The translations under genes were made by a program, and so were the position numbers. From Trichoplusia ni (lineage: Eukaryota > Arthropoda > Insecta > Lepidoptera > Noctuidae), in assembly GCF_003590095.1 (NCBI RefSeq), contig NC_039491.1:10416001-10480000 (forward strand): a DNA stretch of 64,000 nucleotides, in the 5' to 3' direction. The notes under the pieces are model-generated. The model saw only the letters and a list, made by a program, of their open reading frames with translations, was not told the DNA's origin and searched no databases. Below, in pieces: positions 36,560 to 48,031 of this stretch. Numbering within the stretch: the first letter of the stretch is position 1; the number at the start of each line of letters is the position of its first letter.

Positions 36560-36876
36560 CGGACCTCGTAGCTAAATTACAACTGCATAAGTTGTTAGTT
36601 CACAGGTTATGCTACACTTGATAGGGTCTGTCTTTGCGTGGGTGACCATCCATGCCATAACGAGTTCCTCCGTGTTTCGGAAGGCACTTTAAGTTGTGGG
36701 TTCCGGCTGATATTTATACACTTCTGACATAACGAGTCTGACAAAGGGGTATCGAGTTGCCTAGGTAACTTGGTTGAGGAGATCAGACAGGTAGTCGCTC
36801 TTTTTAGAACACTGGTACTTAGCAGCATCCGGTACTAAAAGCCGAACCGAACCGAATCCCCACATAGTCGGGAAAA
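36560..36876 (+). mobile_element. 5S-rRNA-like SINE, copy 2
   Basis: Contains GGGTCTGTCTTTGCGTGGGT followed by GACCATC, aligned with the 5S-like part of copy 1 (8952-9245), then GAGTTCCTCCGTGTTTCGGA, AACGAGTCTGACAAAGGGGT and GTCGCTC. It ends AAGCCGAACCGAACCGAATC...TAGTCGGGAAAA. The minus-strand open frame inside (36607-36828) is repeat sequence. Confidence 0.7.
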
Positions 36877-37262
36877 CTTAGCCAGATGAAGACATTCTTT
36901 CTTGAAGAATACTTTGCTTTTGAGTATTTAAAAAATATTGGTATGGTGGTACCTATTGCCCAACATAGTTTCGAGTAGATTGCACTACAGTATAATAACA
37001 GCTGATGATCACTTTTGGAAATAATTGCAGTTCATTGGTCTGCACTCAGCCGAGTAATTATTACATTGTTGATTGCTTTTCTAGTTAATGTGTGTGTTGG
37101 AGGTCTTTACTCATAAACCATCATCGTTTATTTAGGGATGGGCGACTGATGAAATCTTAAGCCGTAATTTTAGAATTTCAATTTGCAATAGAAGAGAAAT
37201 TTGTTAATTTGTGATGGAAACTATAAAAAACACGAAATAAGATAATAATTGCAACTCCAAGT
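36877..37262. other. AT-rich DNA, no gene seen
   Basis: Nothing recognised. Confidence 0.5.
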
Positions 37263-37480
37263 ATAGAGCAGTGGTATATGCTATATAGGCAGCACGCCGA
37301 ACCAACTCTGCGCGATGTGTCACGGGTTCGATCCCCGCGTCGGACAAGTATTACAATGATCCGGAAACACTTGTTCTAAGTCTGACTGTCTATGTACGTG
37401 TGAATTGATTTTTTGTGAAACCGTAACACAAGAATCAAATTACTGAGTGCTGGAGGAGTCGTTAAACATAAAAAGTATAT
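37263..37480 (+). mobile_element. tRNA-derived SINE
   Basis: A Pol III B box, GGGTTCGATCC, sits in CACGGGTTCGATCCCCGCGT. The A-box region is degenerate. The body continues GACAAGTATTACAATGATCC and ends AGTGCTGGAGGAGTCGTTAAA, a layout typical of lepidopteran SINEs. A related body fragment is at 18655-18725 and a minus-strand copy at 51290-51420. Confidence 0.7.
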
Positions 37481-38045
37481 CCAATATGTCCTTTTACTTC
37501 ATTTTTATCTAAGACAAAAGCTTTAACCAAAACTTACTAAAAGATTTTTAGAAATCAATGACAATGCATGCTAGTCCTATTGGCAACATCGCAATACTTG
37601 AATAACTCATTCTGTATATCTTATAAAACACATCTTTGCTAGCAAAATGGCATATGCCTTAAAACATAAAATCACAGACGATCATGCAATAAACTCGCTT
37701 ATATTATGGATAGTTCAACACAACCATTACTATAAGAAAGGATAAATTACGTTGATTCTAGTTATATACCTGTACATTACCCGAACATGTATCATTTGAA
37801 TGTTACAAGAAATTGTAAATTATGAATTATTGTTGGTTAACGAAATGTTTTTGCAAGATGGCGCTAGCTACCTACCTGTAGGTATTAATGATACTGTAGC
37901 TTAGGTCTGAGAATTTATTATTAATTGAAGGTGTATTACCATTCAAATTTTGAGCATTAAAATCCTTCAAAGATACTTGTGTAGTATAGTTATAGCGTTA
38001 ATAACGATTAGAATTCCTTCCATCACTTCTTAAAGTTTGTCTACT
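37481..38045. other. AT-rich DNA, no gene seen
   Basis: Contains one AAGATGGCGCTA motif at 37855-37866, close to the CTCF-like core discussed elsewhere; otherwise nothing. Confidence 0.5.
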
Positions 38046-38105
38046 GCAGTGTGAGAGAGATGGCGCTCTACGCCGAGTAGTGATGTCCCGTTTCCACGAT
38101 TGCTG
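38046..38105. repeat. Palindromic repeat, copy B
   Basis: Left arm GTGTGAGAGAGATGGCGCTC, centre TACGCCGAGTA, right arm GTGATGTCCCGTTTCCACGA. The arms are imperfect reverse complements. The left arm holds AGATGGCGCTCTAC, identical to the site at 5166. Confidence 0.65.
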
Positions 38106-38319
38106 TAATGTTACTCTGAGAGGTAAAAAAAAGGCCTTCAGGATCCCAATTCTGCTTTTTACGATGGGCGTTCAATGAATGAAATTCGCACTATTCCTAA
38201 GCATTATTGCAACACAATAATTTTAAATTCAGTACGGGGCGGAACACTCACATTCAATACAATTTTAAGAGGACAGGAATAGTTTCAAATTTCATTTAAT
38301 TCATCGGCCACTGGAAATA

Positions 38320-38470
38320 GCAGAATCGAGGCCCAGGCGCGGTAACAGTCCGTTCTAAAGCGTCGGTTTGGACTGCAAGTCGCGGCGAGAGAGTGGCGCG
38401 CGCTTACACGTGCGCGCCGGCCTGCCTTGAACGACCTTGCCGATCACCTGGTTTTACTTGCGACGTACTG
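38320..38470. promoter_or_regulatory. GC-rich island with E-box, possible promoter or enhancer
   Basis: A sharp GC-rich patch inside AT-rich DNA. It contains GGCGCGCGCTTACACGTGCG followed by CGCC, a near-perfect hairpin around CACGTG (38407-38412), the canonical E-box. No TATA box or clear first exon follows on either strand. It could be an untranslated exon, a CpG-type promoter or an enhancer of a gene outside this stretch. Confidence 0.35.
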
Positions 38471-40747
38471 CACATTCGAATAGTAAAGGAGAAACATTAA
38501 GGTTATTCAGAGGTGTTATTTAATATTAGTTTTAATACTTCTTCGTCTGTCTGCCGCTTTTATTATTGAAAGTTGGATATCAGCTGTTGGGATCAATTTT
38601 TATCTTTTTCAAGGGTCAAACTGCGTTAGTTAACATCTTAAAAAAGTATTATAATATTATCCTAATTTTTGCTTTGAATATGCTCGAGTATTGGTCACAA
38701 ATTATACTTTGCTTTGTATGATTGCTGTTTCAGCCAGCGTCTGCCAGCGCTAGCAACCCCGACCATAGATCGAAGTGTGACAAAGCTTTGATAAGATCTC
38801 TTTACCAATAAAATAGAAACTAAAACCATCGGGCATCGGAGAAACATTTTTAGAAGAAACCAGAAAAAATACGAATACCTATGTATACTGTTGAGAAAAC
38901 ACATGTCTTTCATTTATCGTGCCAATTGGGTCGGGCAAGAATGTGTGGGCGCCAGTAAAGATGTCGACTCAATACGTCTCCTCAAATGCTTGAAAGGAAT
39001 AATCTTAGATTAGGCTTTCAAAGACTGCTTTACAATTCTCTTATAACTAAAAACCTACGTGACGTTTGTATAATAAATTGTGTTTTTAGACTAGGCTTTT
39101 TCCAACTATAGGACTTAAATTTCGGACTCGATAGAGTAGACGGGATGTTGTATGTTTTGCCCAATCATAGTGCTGCTCTTTTGTATAGTGTATCTTATTC
39201 TAATTGTTTGAAAATAAACAGTACTGGGCTTACACTTTTGAATAATGTATTGAAAGCTATATGTATTTTCGTTATTCCAAGTCACTTGTAAAAGGCAAAG
39301 AAAAACATCGTAAGGAAACCTGGTTTTCAAATATTTAATAAGTAAAATAAATTTAAAAATAGGACTGGATATGTCCGATAGTACCTAGTCTAATGAATAC
39401 GTGATACGTGAGTACCCTGATAAGAAATAATTTTAAACAGTCCATGCACAAAGCGTTTATTGATAAAATGATATTTTTCTTTCCATCACTGCATCTATAT
39501 TTAGCGAGCACGCTTTAATGCAACTAGTTGCTAATGGAAAATAACCGTCGCGACCCCGTTTCTTTGTTTTAATTATTTTTTTGCCTCCGCGCTCTCGTTA
39601 TGTCGAAAATATATAAATATCGTACTTTCAGAGATATTATATTACATTGATATAATGATAAAACGTCAATTAAGACTGTTATGTATTCATTCTTAAGTCA
39701 ATAACTATTATTATTGGTAATGTTTTTTTTTATGGTTGAAGTGCAAAATAAATTAAGCTTGAAACAATTTCTACCAAGTGACCTTAAGGTCGGTAATGAT
39801 TTAACGAACGTTTAGTCTGAAAGTAAGATATACCTTAAACGTAAGAACATGGGTACAGGTTAGCCCTCGTATAGCGAGGTAAAAGCAAAATAATTTGATT
39901 TTGATGTTCTGAAGAATAATTCCTACAAAATTATAAAAAAATATTAGACTTCTCTTATACTAAGTTATAAAATATACTGTTATTTTATCAGCTTTTGTCT
40001 AAATTTTATTTATTAAATCCTAAAATTAAAGCGTGGCTAATAAAAACAAGATTTTATTTTCTTAACAAAATATTTCAGCTATTGTGGATAGGTAGGTAAT
40101 TATAATGAAATTGGGGACAAACTGAGAGGCTTCTAAGCAATTAGCTATGTTTTTTGCGAGGCAGATACAAGGCTTGAAATGATGAAGTTAGGAAAGACTT
40201 TTTATGGAATATATTTAATGAATTAAAAACTTAGTTTTTAAATAAACATTTTGATACCAGTCAGTTTACTAAAATAATTTGTAACTTATTGAACCAAAGT
40301 TTGATAAGTTAGATTCGTGTTTTAAAGAGAAAACCAAGAATTTAATTCATTATAATTTACCTTTGAAAATTTGTATCGACTTCCTATTTGGCTATGCTGT
40401 GTAAATGCACCTGAGTAATTCGAACCTATGAGAGTCACACCTACTACCTACCAATGTGCTACGCAGTACTTTTAATGTCGACTTAATAATTAACAATGAC
40501 AAAATATTAAAAAATGGTCTGTTTGGTTGGAGTTGGCAGAATTACCACTAAACTCACTCGAGTCTCGAAGACTTTAACGTAAATAGAATAACACTCACTT
40601 AAGTATCGTGATTGGTTTTTGTCTTCTTTCTGACAGAACTCAGAATTAATAATGCATTTACATACTATTTAAATGAATAAGCTTCGAAAACCTATTTGTC
40701 AAGTTAACTCCACATACTTACTCTCTAAAGAAAACTATCCTACAATC
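38471..40747. other. AT-rich DNA, no gene seen
   Basis: No open frame with coding character in 2.3 kb. TATA-rich palindromic patches near 39600-39660 are unexplained. Confidence 0.5.
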
Positions 40748-40945
40748 CTACTAATATTATAAACGCGAAAGTTTCCATGTATAGGTGTTTGTTCCTCTTT
40801 CACGCAAAAACCACTGAAAAGATTTAGACGAAACGATCAGAACAGATAGTTTATAACCAAGAATAAAGCAAAGGATAGTATTTATCTCGATTTTATGTTC
40901 CTGTGGAATAATTTTACATTTGTAAGGGGCGGGCCCGCGGTCAAA
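40748..40945 (+). repeat. Decayed 'CTAATATTATAAA...GAAAGTTT' repeat
   Basis: TACTAATATTATAAACGCGA, then TTTGTTCCTCTTTCACGCAA and AAACCACTGAAAAGATTTAG, end GGGGCGGGCCCGCGGTCAAA. This is a well-known interspersed pattern of lepidopteran genomes; related copies are at 45033-45140 and 46297-46440. Confidence 0.65.
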
Positions 40946-41880
40946 AACAAAACAGATTATATGTTGTATATATCATCACATCATTAAATCATGCATGATA
41001 CTGTCAAAGGGTGTCCAAAAATCACTATAATTATTTTCACGCCAATTAAATTCAGAGTTCGGTAACTAAAATTCAATCCTGTATAAAACACTGGAATTCA
41101 TTAAACGTTTTCACATGGACGCTTCGGTTCGGTTCGGAAAAGTTAGTGTCGACCGAGTATTGTTTGACATCGGTAACAGCGTGTGTGATCGGGAAATGTA
41201 GATTGACCTTTTCAATTTATTAGAATAACTGGTAGAACTAACGAAGTTTTCGTAGAAATCTAAATCTGTTATTTTTTTCGCAGCATATAGTATCTCGTTA
41301 CTAGTCAAAAATCCTTCTTCAATTCTCTATCCCAAGCCACCTTGAGCAAGCTCTTGCTTTCAGGTTGAATTTATCCTACCGACACTTCTTTAGCTCAAAG
41401 TTTAGTGACTACAATAGTTTAACAGGATCGAAACAACCTCTACAAACTTTACAACAATTTAGGTTTTAGCTTAAAAAGCTAACCTAACCTAACAAAGCAT
41501 TGAGAGTCAACAACTGCGTTTTCTTCTTTTTCAAATTACAATATAAAATAGTCGACGATGACGCAATAATTAGATAGAAAACTAAATTGATTCCTGTCAA
41601 GAGTTGTTCGACCTTTGTTAACATGTTAGACTACTCACAGAGGACACGTAATAATTAACTTACAACTATACGTTATTATAATTAGGAAGTACTAGTACCA
41701 TATACTGCCTAATAATTACAGAATAATGTGGTATCGTATATTATCTTTGTTGTCTTATTTTTTGTACTACTTAAAATTGACAGCTGTAATTACTGGCTGG
41801 TTTTAAATAATGATTACTTTTAATAGGTTCTGAGTGAAGTGTGTAAGTAGAATTGTTACTACCATCTTTGGTAATGTTTG
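40946..41880. other. AT-rich DNA, no gene seen
   Basis: Nothing supported; the minus-strand open frame 41111-41308 has no motif. Confidence 0.5.
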
Positions 41881-41940
41881 CTGTTGTAGGAGTGAGATGG
41901 TGGTTTACATGGTGTAGAGTGCTGTCTCTTTTCTTGCGTC
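41881..41940. repeat. Palindromic repeat, copy C
   Basis: TTGTAGGAGTGAGATGGTGG on the left and TAGAGTGCTGTCTCTTTTCT on the right are imperfect reverse complements around TTTACATGGTG, the same layout as the other copies. Confidence 0.6.
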
Positions 41941-43605
41941 ATATGTTATAATGTGTCTTATTTTAATATTTTGTAAAGAATGAGTATTATTGTATTTTAG
42001 TTAAATTCATTAGTTTTTTTTTAAGTAAGATGGTTTTCAAGCCCTTTTAAAACGTTACAATAATGACTCTAGGTTGGAGAAGAACCGGCAAAATACTCAA
42101 GAACTTACCCTTTTTGAATTAAATGTGTACATAATAATAAACACTACTATCTATGTATACAAGAACATCTCCAATTATAATAGTAAAATCATGGAAGAGT
42201 AAAAGAAAAAATCATGTAAATTAAGAGGGGTTTACTATGTTGACACATAAACAAATAAGCTAAATAAGTATTTCACCAATAAGAAAAACTGTAAGAAACA
42301 CACCGTACAAGTAATAAAAAAAGTTTATCATTCACAGTTTTAGTGGTTGCACTTATATAGGTGTGACTGTTAGTATTTAATTAGCACAATTCCAAGAATT
42401 ACACAACAATGAGATTTAAAAGCCTTCAAATTACAATAAAACCTCTTTACGCATTAACATTAAATAATCTGCGGTTTAGCAGGTTCGTGCCAAATATTTA
42501 TGTAGCTGTGTTTTTCACGACTGTCGAAAAAACGAGGGAGCTGTCCTTTATAATAATATATATATATTTAGATTACTTATTAGAGACCGAGAGAGATTTT
42601 TTACCTTTTATGCTACAAAACTGTTTAGCTTTAATTTCATTATATTTTAGCCATTCTATTTAAATAAATGCTTTTTTTAATGTCGTTTGCCTATGTGTGC
42701 TTAACTTATTGAAATAAAATCTTTTCGATTTGAATTTAAAAAATACAAATCGTAGAAACAAACTTACTGTTTTACGATTTCAGATATTGAATTCATCACC
42801 AATTCAAAATTTATTGAGTTGAGTTTGAGAGATTGAGTTTTCAATGTTCTTCCTTCCGTTTGTCCCACGAAAATAAATTTTAAAATTACAGTAATTGAAA
42901 CTTACGAGTGATCTCACTTTTCACACGCTCTAAAACTTAAAAGCCATAATTGACTTTTTGCTACTGCGATATCTAGCATGGTAGCTATATTTTATATGGA
43001 GAAGAAAATAATAGGAAAATAGACAGCAACTTGTGGCTGTATATTTGAATAATTCCCAATACAAGTGTAACAATAACTTTTTCAATTTGAACCCGAATGT
43101 TACGCCATTTTGAAAACCAGCGTTTGTAAGATGAATGTATTTTGTTTTCAGTTGTTTCTCATTTTGTAGTGGAAGTTGTGATGATGTATATTCGTTTGCA
43201 TTTTGAAGGAATTTATTTTTGAGTAGTAGGTTTTTTATTTTTTTGTTATTGTAAAAAAGTGAACCACATTTAGGACAACTTACAACGGCCAACTTGAAAA
43301 AAAACTGTCAAGTGTGACTGAAAAATACCGATAAATAATCGATATCTGATTTGTTTATAATTCTTTGTCGCTGAGTGTATAATAGTGCAATACCTATTTA
43401 ATAAGACCGTTTTGTACAAAACGGAACGCACTTAAACATTTGTAAATAGTCTTTCCAATACCTTAACAAGCAACAAGAGCAGAACCTCATAGATATTCAT
43501 TATGATAGTCTTCATATCGAACACATGTGTAACCTCGTTTACGTATACCCTTAGACCCATAGTCAACAGCTGATTACTATGAATCTCGTCACTGTACGTA
43601 CTGTG
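41941..43605. other. AT-rich DNA, no gene supported
   Basis: The minus-strand frame 42930-43292 starts MAVVSCPKCGSLFYNNKK, zinc-ribbon-like only in its CPKCG; the rest is AT-driven and unsupported. No other feature. Confidence 0.45.
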
Positions 43606-43639
43606 CTATAAATACATAAAGTTGTTTATGTATTTATAG
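43606..43639. repeat. Perfect 15-bp palindromic hairpin
   Basis: CTATAAATACATAAA (43606-43620), loop GTTG, TTTATGTATTTATAG (43625-43639). Pairing continues outward through one G.T wobble and three more base pairs (TGT/ACA). Confidence 0.7.
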
Positions 43640-43770
43640 TACATGTGCATGTGTTTTAATATCATTCTACTATTTACTAAAGACAACGTAAGATAACAAA
43701 CCAATTAAAACATAATTTTATATCAAACGTGTCAATAGGGGCAGGCTTCAGTCAATGATCTGTATGTTAT

Positions 43771-43950
43771 TGTAAAACATATGACTGAAACTCCGATAAC
43801 TCTTAATAACATTAACTTAAAGTTTAAAATCGTTTGGCCAGGTTTGATACAGTAATTGTGCTATCGTAAAATATGACTAATCGTGTGATAAACCTTAATT
43901 ACATTTTCTTAAGGTTGAAAATCCTTTGTTAAGGCATAATGTAGTTATCA
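43771..43950 (+). repeat. Diverged two-unit tandem duplication, about 90 bp
   Basis: Unit 1 (TGTAAAACATATGAC ... GATAACTCTTAATAACATT ... GTGCTATC) and unit 2 (CGTAAAATATGAC ... GATAAACCTTAATTACATT ... GTAGTTATC) align over most of their length with many differences. Confidence 0.5.
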
Positions 43951-44382
43951 AAGGCTCGTGTTGTTATTGAAGATCGAGTGATTCTCATTTTGGATAGATT
44001 TGGGAACGTAGGCTGGTCTAGCGTTTAACTGAATTTGTACACGGCACTGTTAACTTTCAGCCTTACAGCAGCGCGGTGAACCATAATAGACGTACTTAGT
44101 ACCAGGTGTAGTATCTAGATGGCGCTGTTCTCAGTTTTGAATTCCTTCATTATCGCTACTTATTTGTTTTAAGGAACCTCAAACTTAAGTTTTGGTTTCC
44201 CTCAACGAAACCTGGGACCCTAAAAAACCGAGATAGTTAGAATACCTTTTGACTATTAAAATGTTTAAATTGCCAAGTTATACTATATTTTACGTACCTA
44301 CATATACTGTATTGTCATTCGAAATAATATATGCTGAAATTAATAGTTGCCACGAGTTGTTGTTTGTGTGAACATGTAAAAA
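43951..44382. other. AT-rich DNA with one CTCF-like motif
   Basis: CTAGATGGCGCT at 44115-44126 is identical to the 12-mer at 5164-5175. No gene. Confidence 0.45.
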
Positions 44383-44532
44383 ACACAATGTGTGTTTGGT
44401 ACCTCTTCACGATCAAACGGCTGGACTGATTTTGATGATATGAACCTTAGATTAACATAATAGGCGATTATTCTAATACGTTGCAGAACGATAATATTTT
44501 TGCAGCCATAACCGACATCCGGGCGGACAAAG
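44383..44532 (+). repeat. Decayed interspersed repeat
   Basis: CTCTTCACGATCAAACGGCT followed by GGACTGATTTTGATGATATG, ending CGGGCGGACAAAGCCGCCAA and ACAACAGCCAGT. The order matches common lepidopteran repeats that end 'GCGGGCAACAGCTAGT'. Confidence 0.55.
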
Positions 44533-45032
44533 CCGCCAACAACAGCCAGTTTATCTTAAAAATGAATGTACTTAGAGGTCGTCTTACAACATTTTCATTG
44601 GCAATTCTATTCTTTGTACACTTTTAAATAAGATGTGCAAATATCAAGTAGAGATAATACCTAACTTACACGTCACGTCACGGACCTATATCATTGCGTC
44701 ATTTCCATCGTCATCAAAGGAAAAGTTTTATAAAAAAAACTGTATAAATTGCAATGCCCGAACAGGCAACTAAGTTCGAAGAGCCAACCTAATATTAACA
44801 CCCTCAAAACTTGTACACCTACACTTAGTTCGCAATAAAGATATTTGAATTTGAAAACTGAAAATCTTTTGACATTTTTAGAACAGGTCTACTTCAACTT
44901 TCTACCGTGATTTATAGAAGTACTATGATATGCGACAACCCGCTTTATCTGATTAAGTGAACAAGAGTAGTGGGAGAGGTAGGTTTTTCTTCTAATAATG
45001 TGAGGGTGTAAAAGAATAAGGTAAGACTACTT
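44533..45032. other. AT-rich DNA, no gene seen
   Basis: Nothing recognised. Confidence 0.5.
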
Positions 45033-45140
45033 ATAATGTAAACGCAAAGTATGTATGGATGTTTGTTACTCTTTCACACAAAAACCACTGAACGGATTCG
45101 GACGAAATTTGGTTCTCTGATAGTTTACAATACCTTTTTT
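45033..45140 (+). repeat. Decayed 'CTTTCACACAAAAACCACTG' repeat
   Basis: ATGTAAACGCAAAGTATGTA, TGTTTGTTACTCTTTCACAC and AAAAACCACTGAACGGATTC align with the copies at 40748 and 46297. Confidence 0.6.
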
Positions 45141-45975
45141 AAAGTTCCTTACGTAATTGTGTAAAATATCAAATATCAAATAAAACATCCTTTACCTATA
45201 ATTGATTTCTGAATCCAGTCTTGAAACTTACGGAGATTTTTTTACTTCCGATTCTTCTGTCAAATCCTGTTTTCAAAATTTCCTTGAATTATACCTACAT
45301 TATACTTCCGTAATGTCCATGGAATTTCTTTAGCACTTTTGCCCGTTTTTTTCCTGGTAATTTCTTCCGCGAAATTCTCGTTAGTACTTCACTTTATCTT
45401 GTACCAAAATCTTCATAGAATCGACTGATTCATTCTTTATTTTTCTAGCTATCATTCACATACATCATTGCTCACCGAAGTACTGTTTGTTTGTTTTTAT
45501 GTATTTGGGTTTTTACATTCTCATTAAAAGAAAGATATTAATCGATATAATAGTGTAATGATTGATGTTTTCCGTATTTAGTAGCGGCTTAAACTTGATA
45601 TCGAAGATAAATAGGTTTAACTTTTATGTCAAGATCAACGCAAATATTGTTTTATTTACACTTTCTATTTCCTTATACATGTTCCATGTTTATTTTAGCT
45701 TGTTTCTTCTATAAGATTTTAGATATACAACCTTTATACAACCTCACCTAACCTAATACCTTAACAATATGAACATGGGTGTATCCTCAGATGAAAAGCT
45801 ACTAAAATGCTGCTAAAGAAATCTTTAACAAAATCCTTCCGATAGGTATTGTAAAGTAGTGCTGTTCCTTTTAGTTGTAGATCTAGTACATTAGTTATAA
45901 TAAAAAAAGAACAGAAGACATTCAAATGAACTAAGCTCCTAGATAAAACGCATCACAACCTGTTAAAGCAATATC
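45141..45975. other. AT-rich DNA, no gene seen
   Basis: Nothing recognised. Confidence 0.5.
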
Positions 45976-46036
45976 GTTGTTGTAAAAGCGAGACAGCGCT
46001 CTACATAAAGTATAGGCGTCTCGCTTCAACAACTGC
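45976..46036. repeat. Palindromic repeat, copy D
   Basis: Left arm GTTGTTGTAAAAGCGAGACA, then GCGCTCTACATAAAGTA, right arm GGCGTCTCGCTTCAACAACT. The arms pair over about 22 bases with few mismatches, one of the best preserved copies. Confidence 0.7.
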
Positions 46037-46296
46037 AAATGAAGTGGATTTTACACGATAAATAATATTTGAAATTATGATTATTAGAAGGACGTAAAAA
46101 ACCTCAATCTACAGTGTTACATTTTTTTTCCTCAGTGGATAAGTATGCGATTAAGTACTTAATAATTTGAAAGTAAGGTCAGCATTGAATTAGTTTTGCG
46201 AATTGTAATGAATTGCGAATTCTTCTTATGTGAATTACTTTGGCCTCAGCAAGACTTAGTTAGCGTTAGAAATTAGTTCTAAACTATATAAATAAT

Positions 46297-46440
46297 AACC
46301 AACAAAATCCTATCATAATATTACAAATTCGAAAGTTTGAAAATATGGACAGATGTGTGTTTACTCTTTTTCTCAGAAACCACTGAACGAATTTCGACGA
46401 AATTTGCAATACGGATAGTTCATAGCCTGATTTTTTTTGT
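46297..46440 (+). repeat. Decayed 'CCACTGAACGAATTTCGACG' repeat
   Basis: ATCATAATATTACAAATTCG, AAAGTTTGAAAATATGGACA and CTCAGAAACCACTGAACGAA, then GACGAAATTTGCAATACGGA. Same family as 40748-40945. Confidence 0.6.
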
Positions 46441-46611
46441 TTCACTAGTAAAGTTATAATCTTTAGCTATTTAAACGTATGCTCCGTTCTTGTCCGTTTC
46501 TCACAATTATATATAGATTCATTGATTCAACAATTAACGATAATAACTCAACTGATACTAATTGTAAATTGCATTTTAACTATCAAACAATAACACAAGT
46601 GATGCGTCATT

Positions 46612-46672
46612 AAATGAAAGAGATAGTGCTATACAAAGCGTTGTTGTTACTCTTTTGTTTTTGATAGCAATT
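46612..46672. repeat. Palindromic repeat, copy E (weak)
   Basis: AAATGAAAGAGATAGTGCTA and TACAAAGCG form a good left arm, but the right arm (TTACTCTTTTGTTTTTGATA) is decayed. Confidence 0.4.
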
Positions 46673-47321
46673 CGAGGTTATCTAAGTTGCAAGTTTATCG
46701 AGTTTTGGACTTAAGTTTTGAATTATGTATGTTTAACATTTCAGTGAATAGGTAGAAATTGGTTTCGTTTTTATTTTAAGTATTGTCTATCGCATTTTAT
46801 TGCCAAAAACTATACGCTATTTTTTCATAAAAGGTTATGTTTTCCCTAAGCAAACAGTCCAAAAAGAAGGAAGAGAAGAATCAGAAAAGAGTCAGAGAAG
46901 AGAGAGTCTTTTATTTTGAATTAATGACAAATACACATAGATAGATACAGAGATATTTTTATTTTACCATGTTTTGAATTAAAAACGTGGTAAAGTATAA
47001 TTATCTTTCGATGGACATTCATTATAACTCCAGCCATTTGTATGACCATAAATTACGATTGAAATATTCCTCAGTCCTTAGTATTTGTTTTACGAACGTG
47101 TCGAATACATTAGCTAAATGTTATCTCCAGGAAACTGCCCGTGGGGTGCCCATAGATCACAACGAGGTGTTAGGTTAATAGCCTGTCATTACTAGAAATC
47201 TAATGTTTAAATTGTGTAACTTCATTTATAACAAGTAATATTTAATAGCAACCTTTTTTGTACTGCAATTTTCAATTTTTTGTGTATTATCGTGAAAATC
47301 ATGTCATGAAAACGGCTGTTA
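46673..47321. other. AT-rich DNA, no gene seen
   Basis: Nothing supported; the plus-strand frame 46987-47178 lacks motifs. Confidence 0.5.
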
Positions 47322-47592
47322 TATCTATACCAATATTATAAAGCAGAAGAGTTTGTTTATTTGTTTGAACGCGTTAATCTCAGAAACTACTGGTTCGATT
47401 TTTTTTTGTGTTGAATATACCATTTATCAGGGAAGGCTATGAGCTATATAACATCACGCTGCGACTAATAGGAGCGAACATACAATGGAAAATGTAGAAA
47501 AAACGGGGAAAATTATTCATCTTGGAGGGCTTCCGTTGAAAACAGTTCAAGATCTCCTAACCACTTGGATGAAGTCGCGGGCAACAGCTAGT
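47322..47592 (-). repeat. 'GTTGCCCGCGACTTCG' repeat, copy 3
   Basis: Reverse-oriented copy: starts CTATACCAATATTATAAAGC and AGAAGAGTTTGTTTATTTGT, ends GATGAAGTCGCGGGCAACAG on the plus strand. It carries about 30 extra bases (TTGGAGGGCTTCCGTTGAAA) before its end that other copies lack. Confidence 0.8.
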
Positions 47593-47774
47593 TTATAATA
47601 AGCAATGGAAGAAAAAATAAAAGGTAATAGCATAAAAAAAATCGTAAGGTGACATGAATCATCTTTGCGCCTTTAAGTGATTATTATTCGAGTTTGTTGA
47701 AATAGCTGATGTCTAGAGATATGCTGAAAGAAGTATTCCACTTCCCCAGAAAATAAACCCTGGATTTATATCAA
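47593..47774. other. Spacer between two inverted repeat copies
   Basis: Unique AT-rich sequence of 182 bp lying between copies 3 and 4. Confidence 0.5.
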
Positions 47775-48031
47775 ACTAGCTGTTGCCCGCGACTTCGTCC
47801 CCGTGGGTAGAACGTAGAAGATATGTTATGATTTATACCTGCCCTGTTTTTTTTTTCACATTTTCCATTGTATCTTTGCTCCTATTAGTCGCAGCGTGAT
47901 GGTTTAGCCTAAAGCCTTCCTCGATGAATGGTCTATTCAACACAAAAAGAATTTTTCAATTTGGACCAGTAGTTCCTGAGATTAGCGCGTTCAAACAAAC
48001 AAACTCTTCAGCTTTATATATTAGTATAGAT
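47775..48031 (+). repeat. 'GTTGCCCGCGACTTCG' repeat, copy 4
   Basis: Starts CTAGCTGTTGCCCGCGACTT and CGTCCCCGTGGGTAGAA, ends TTCAGCTTTATATATTAGTA. It is closest to copy 2 and faces copy 3 head-on. Confidence 0.8.

Noticed and set aside
42930..43292. Minus-strand 120-codon frame starting with CPKCG
   Set aside because: Only a single CxxC pair is present and the remainder is AT-driven sequence with no partner cysteines or splice support.
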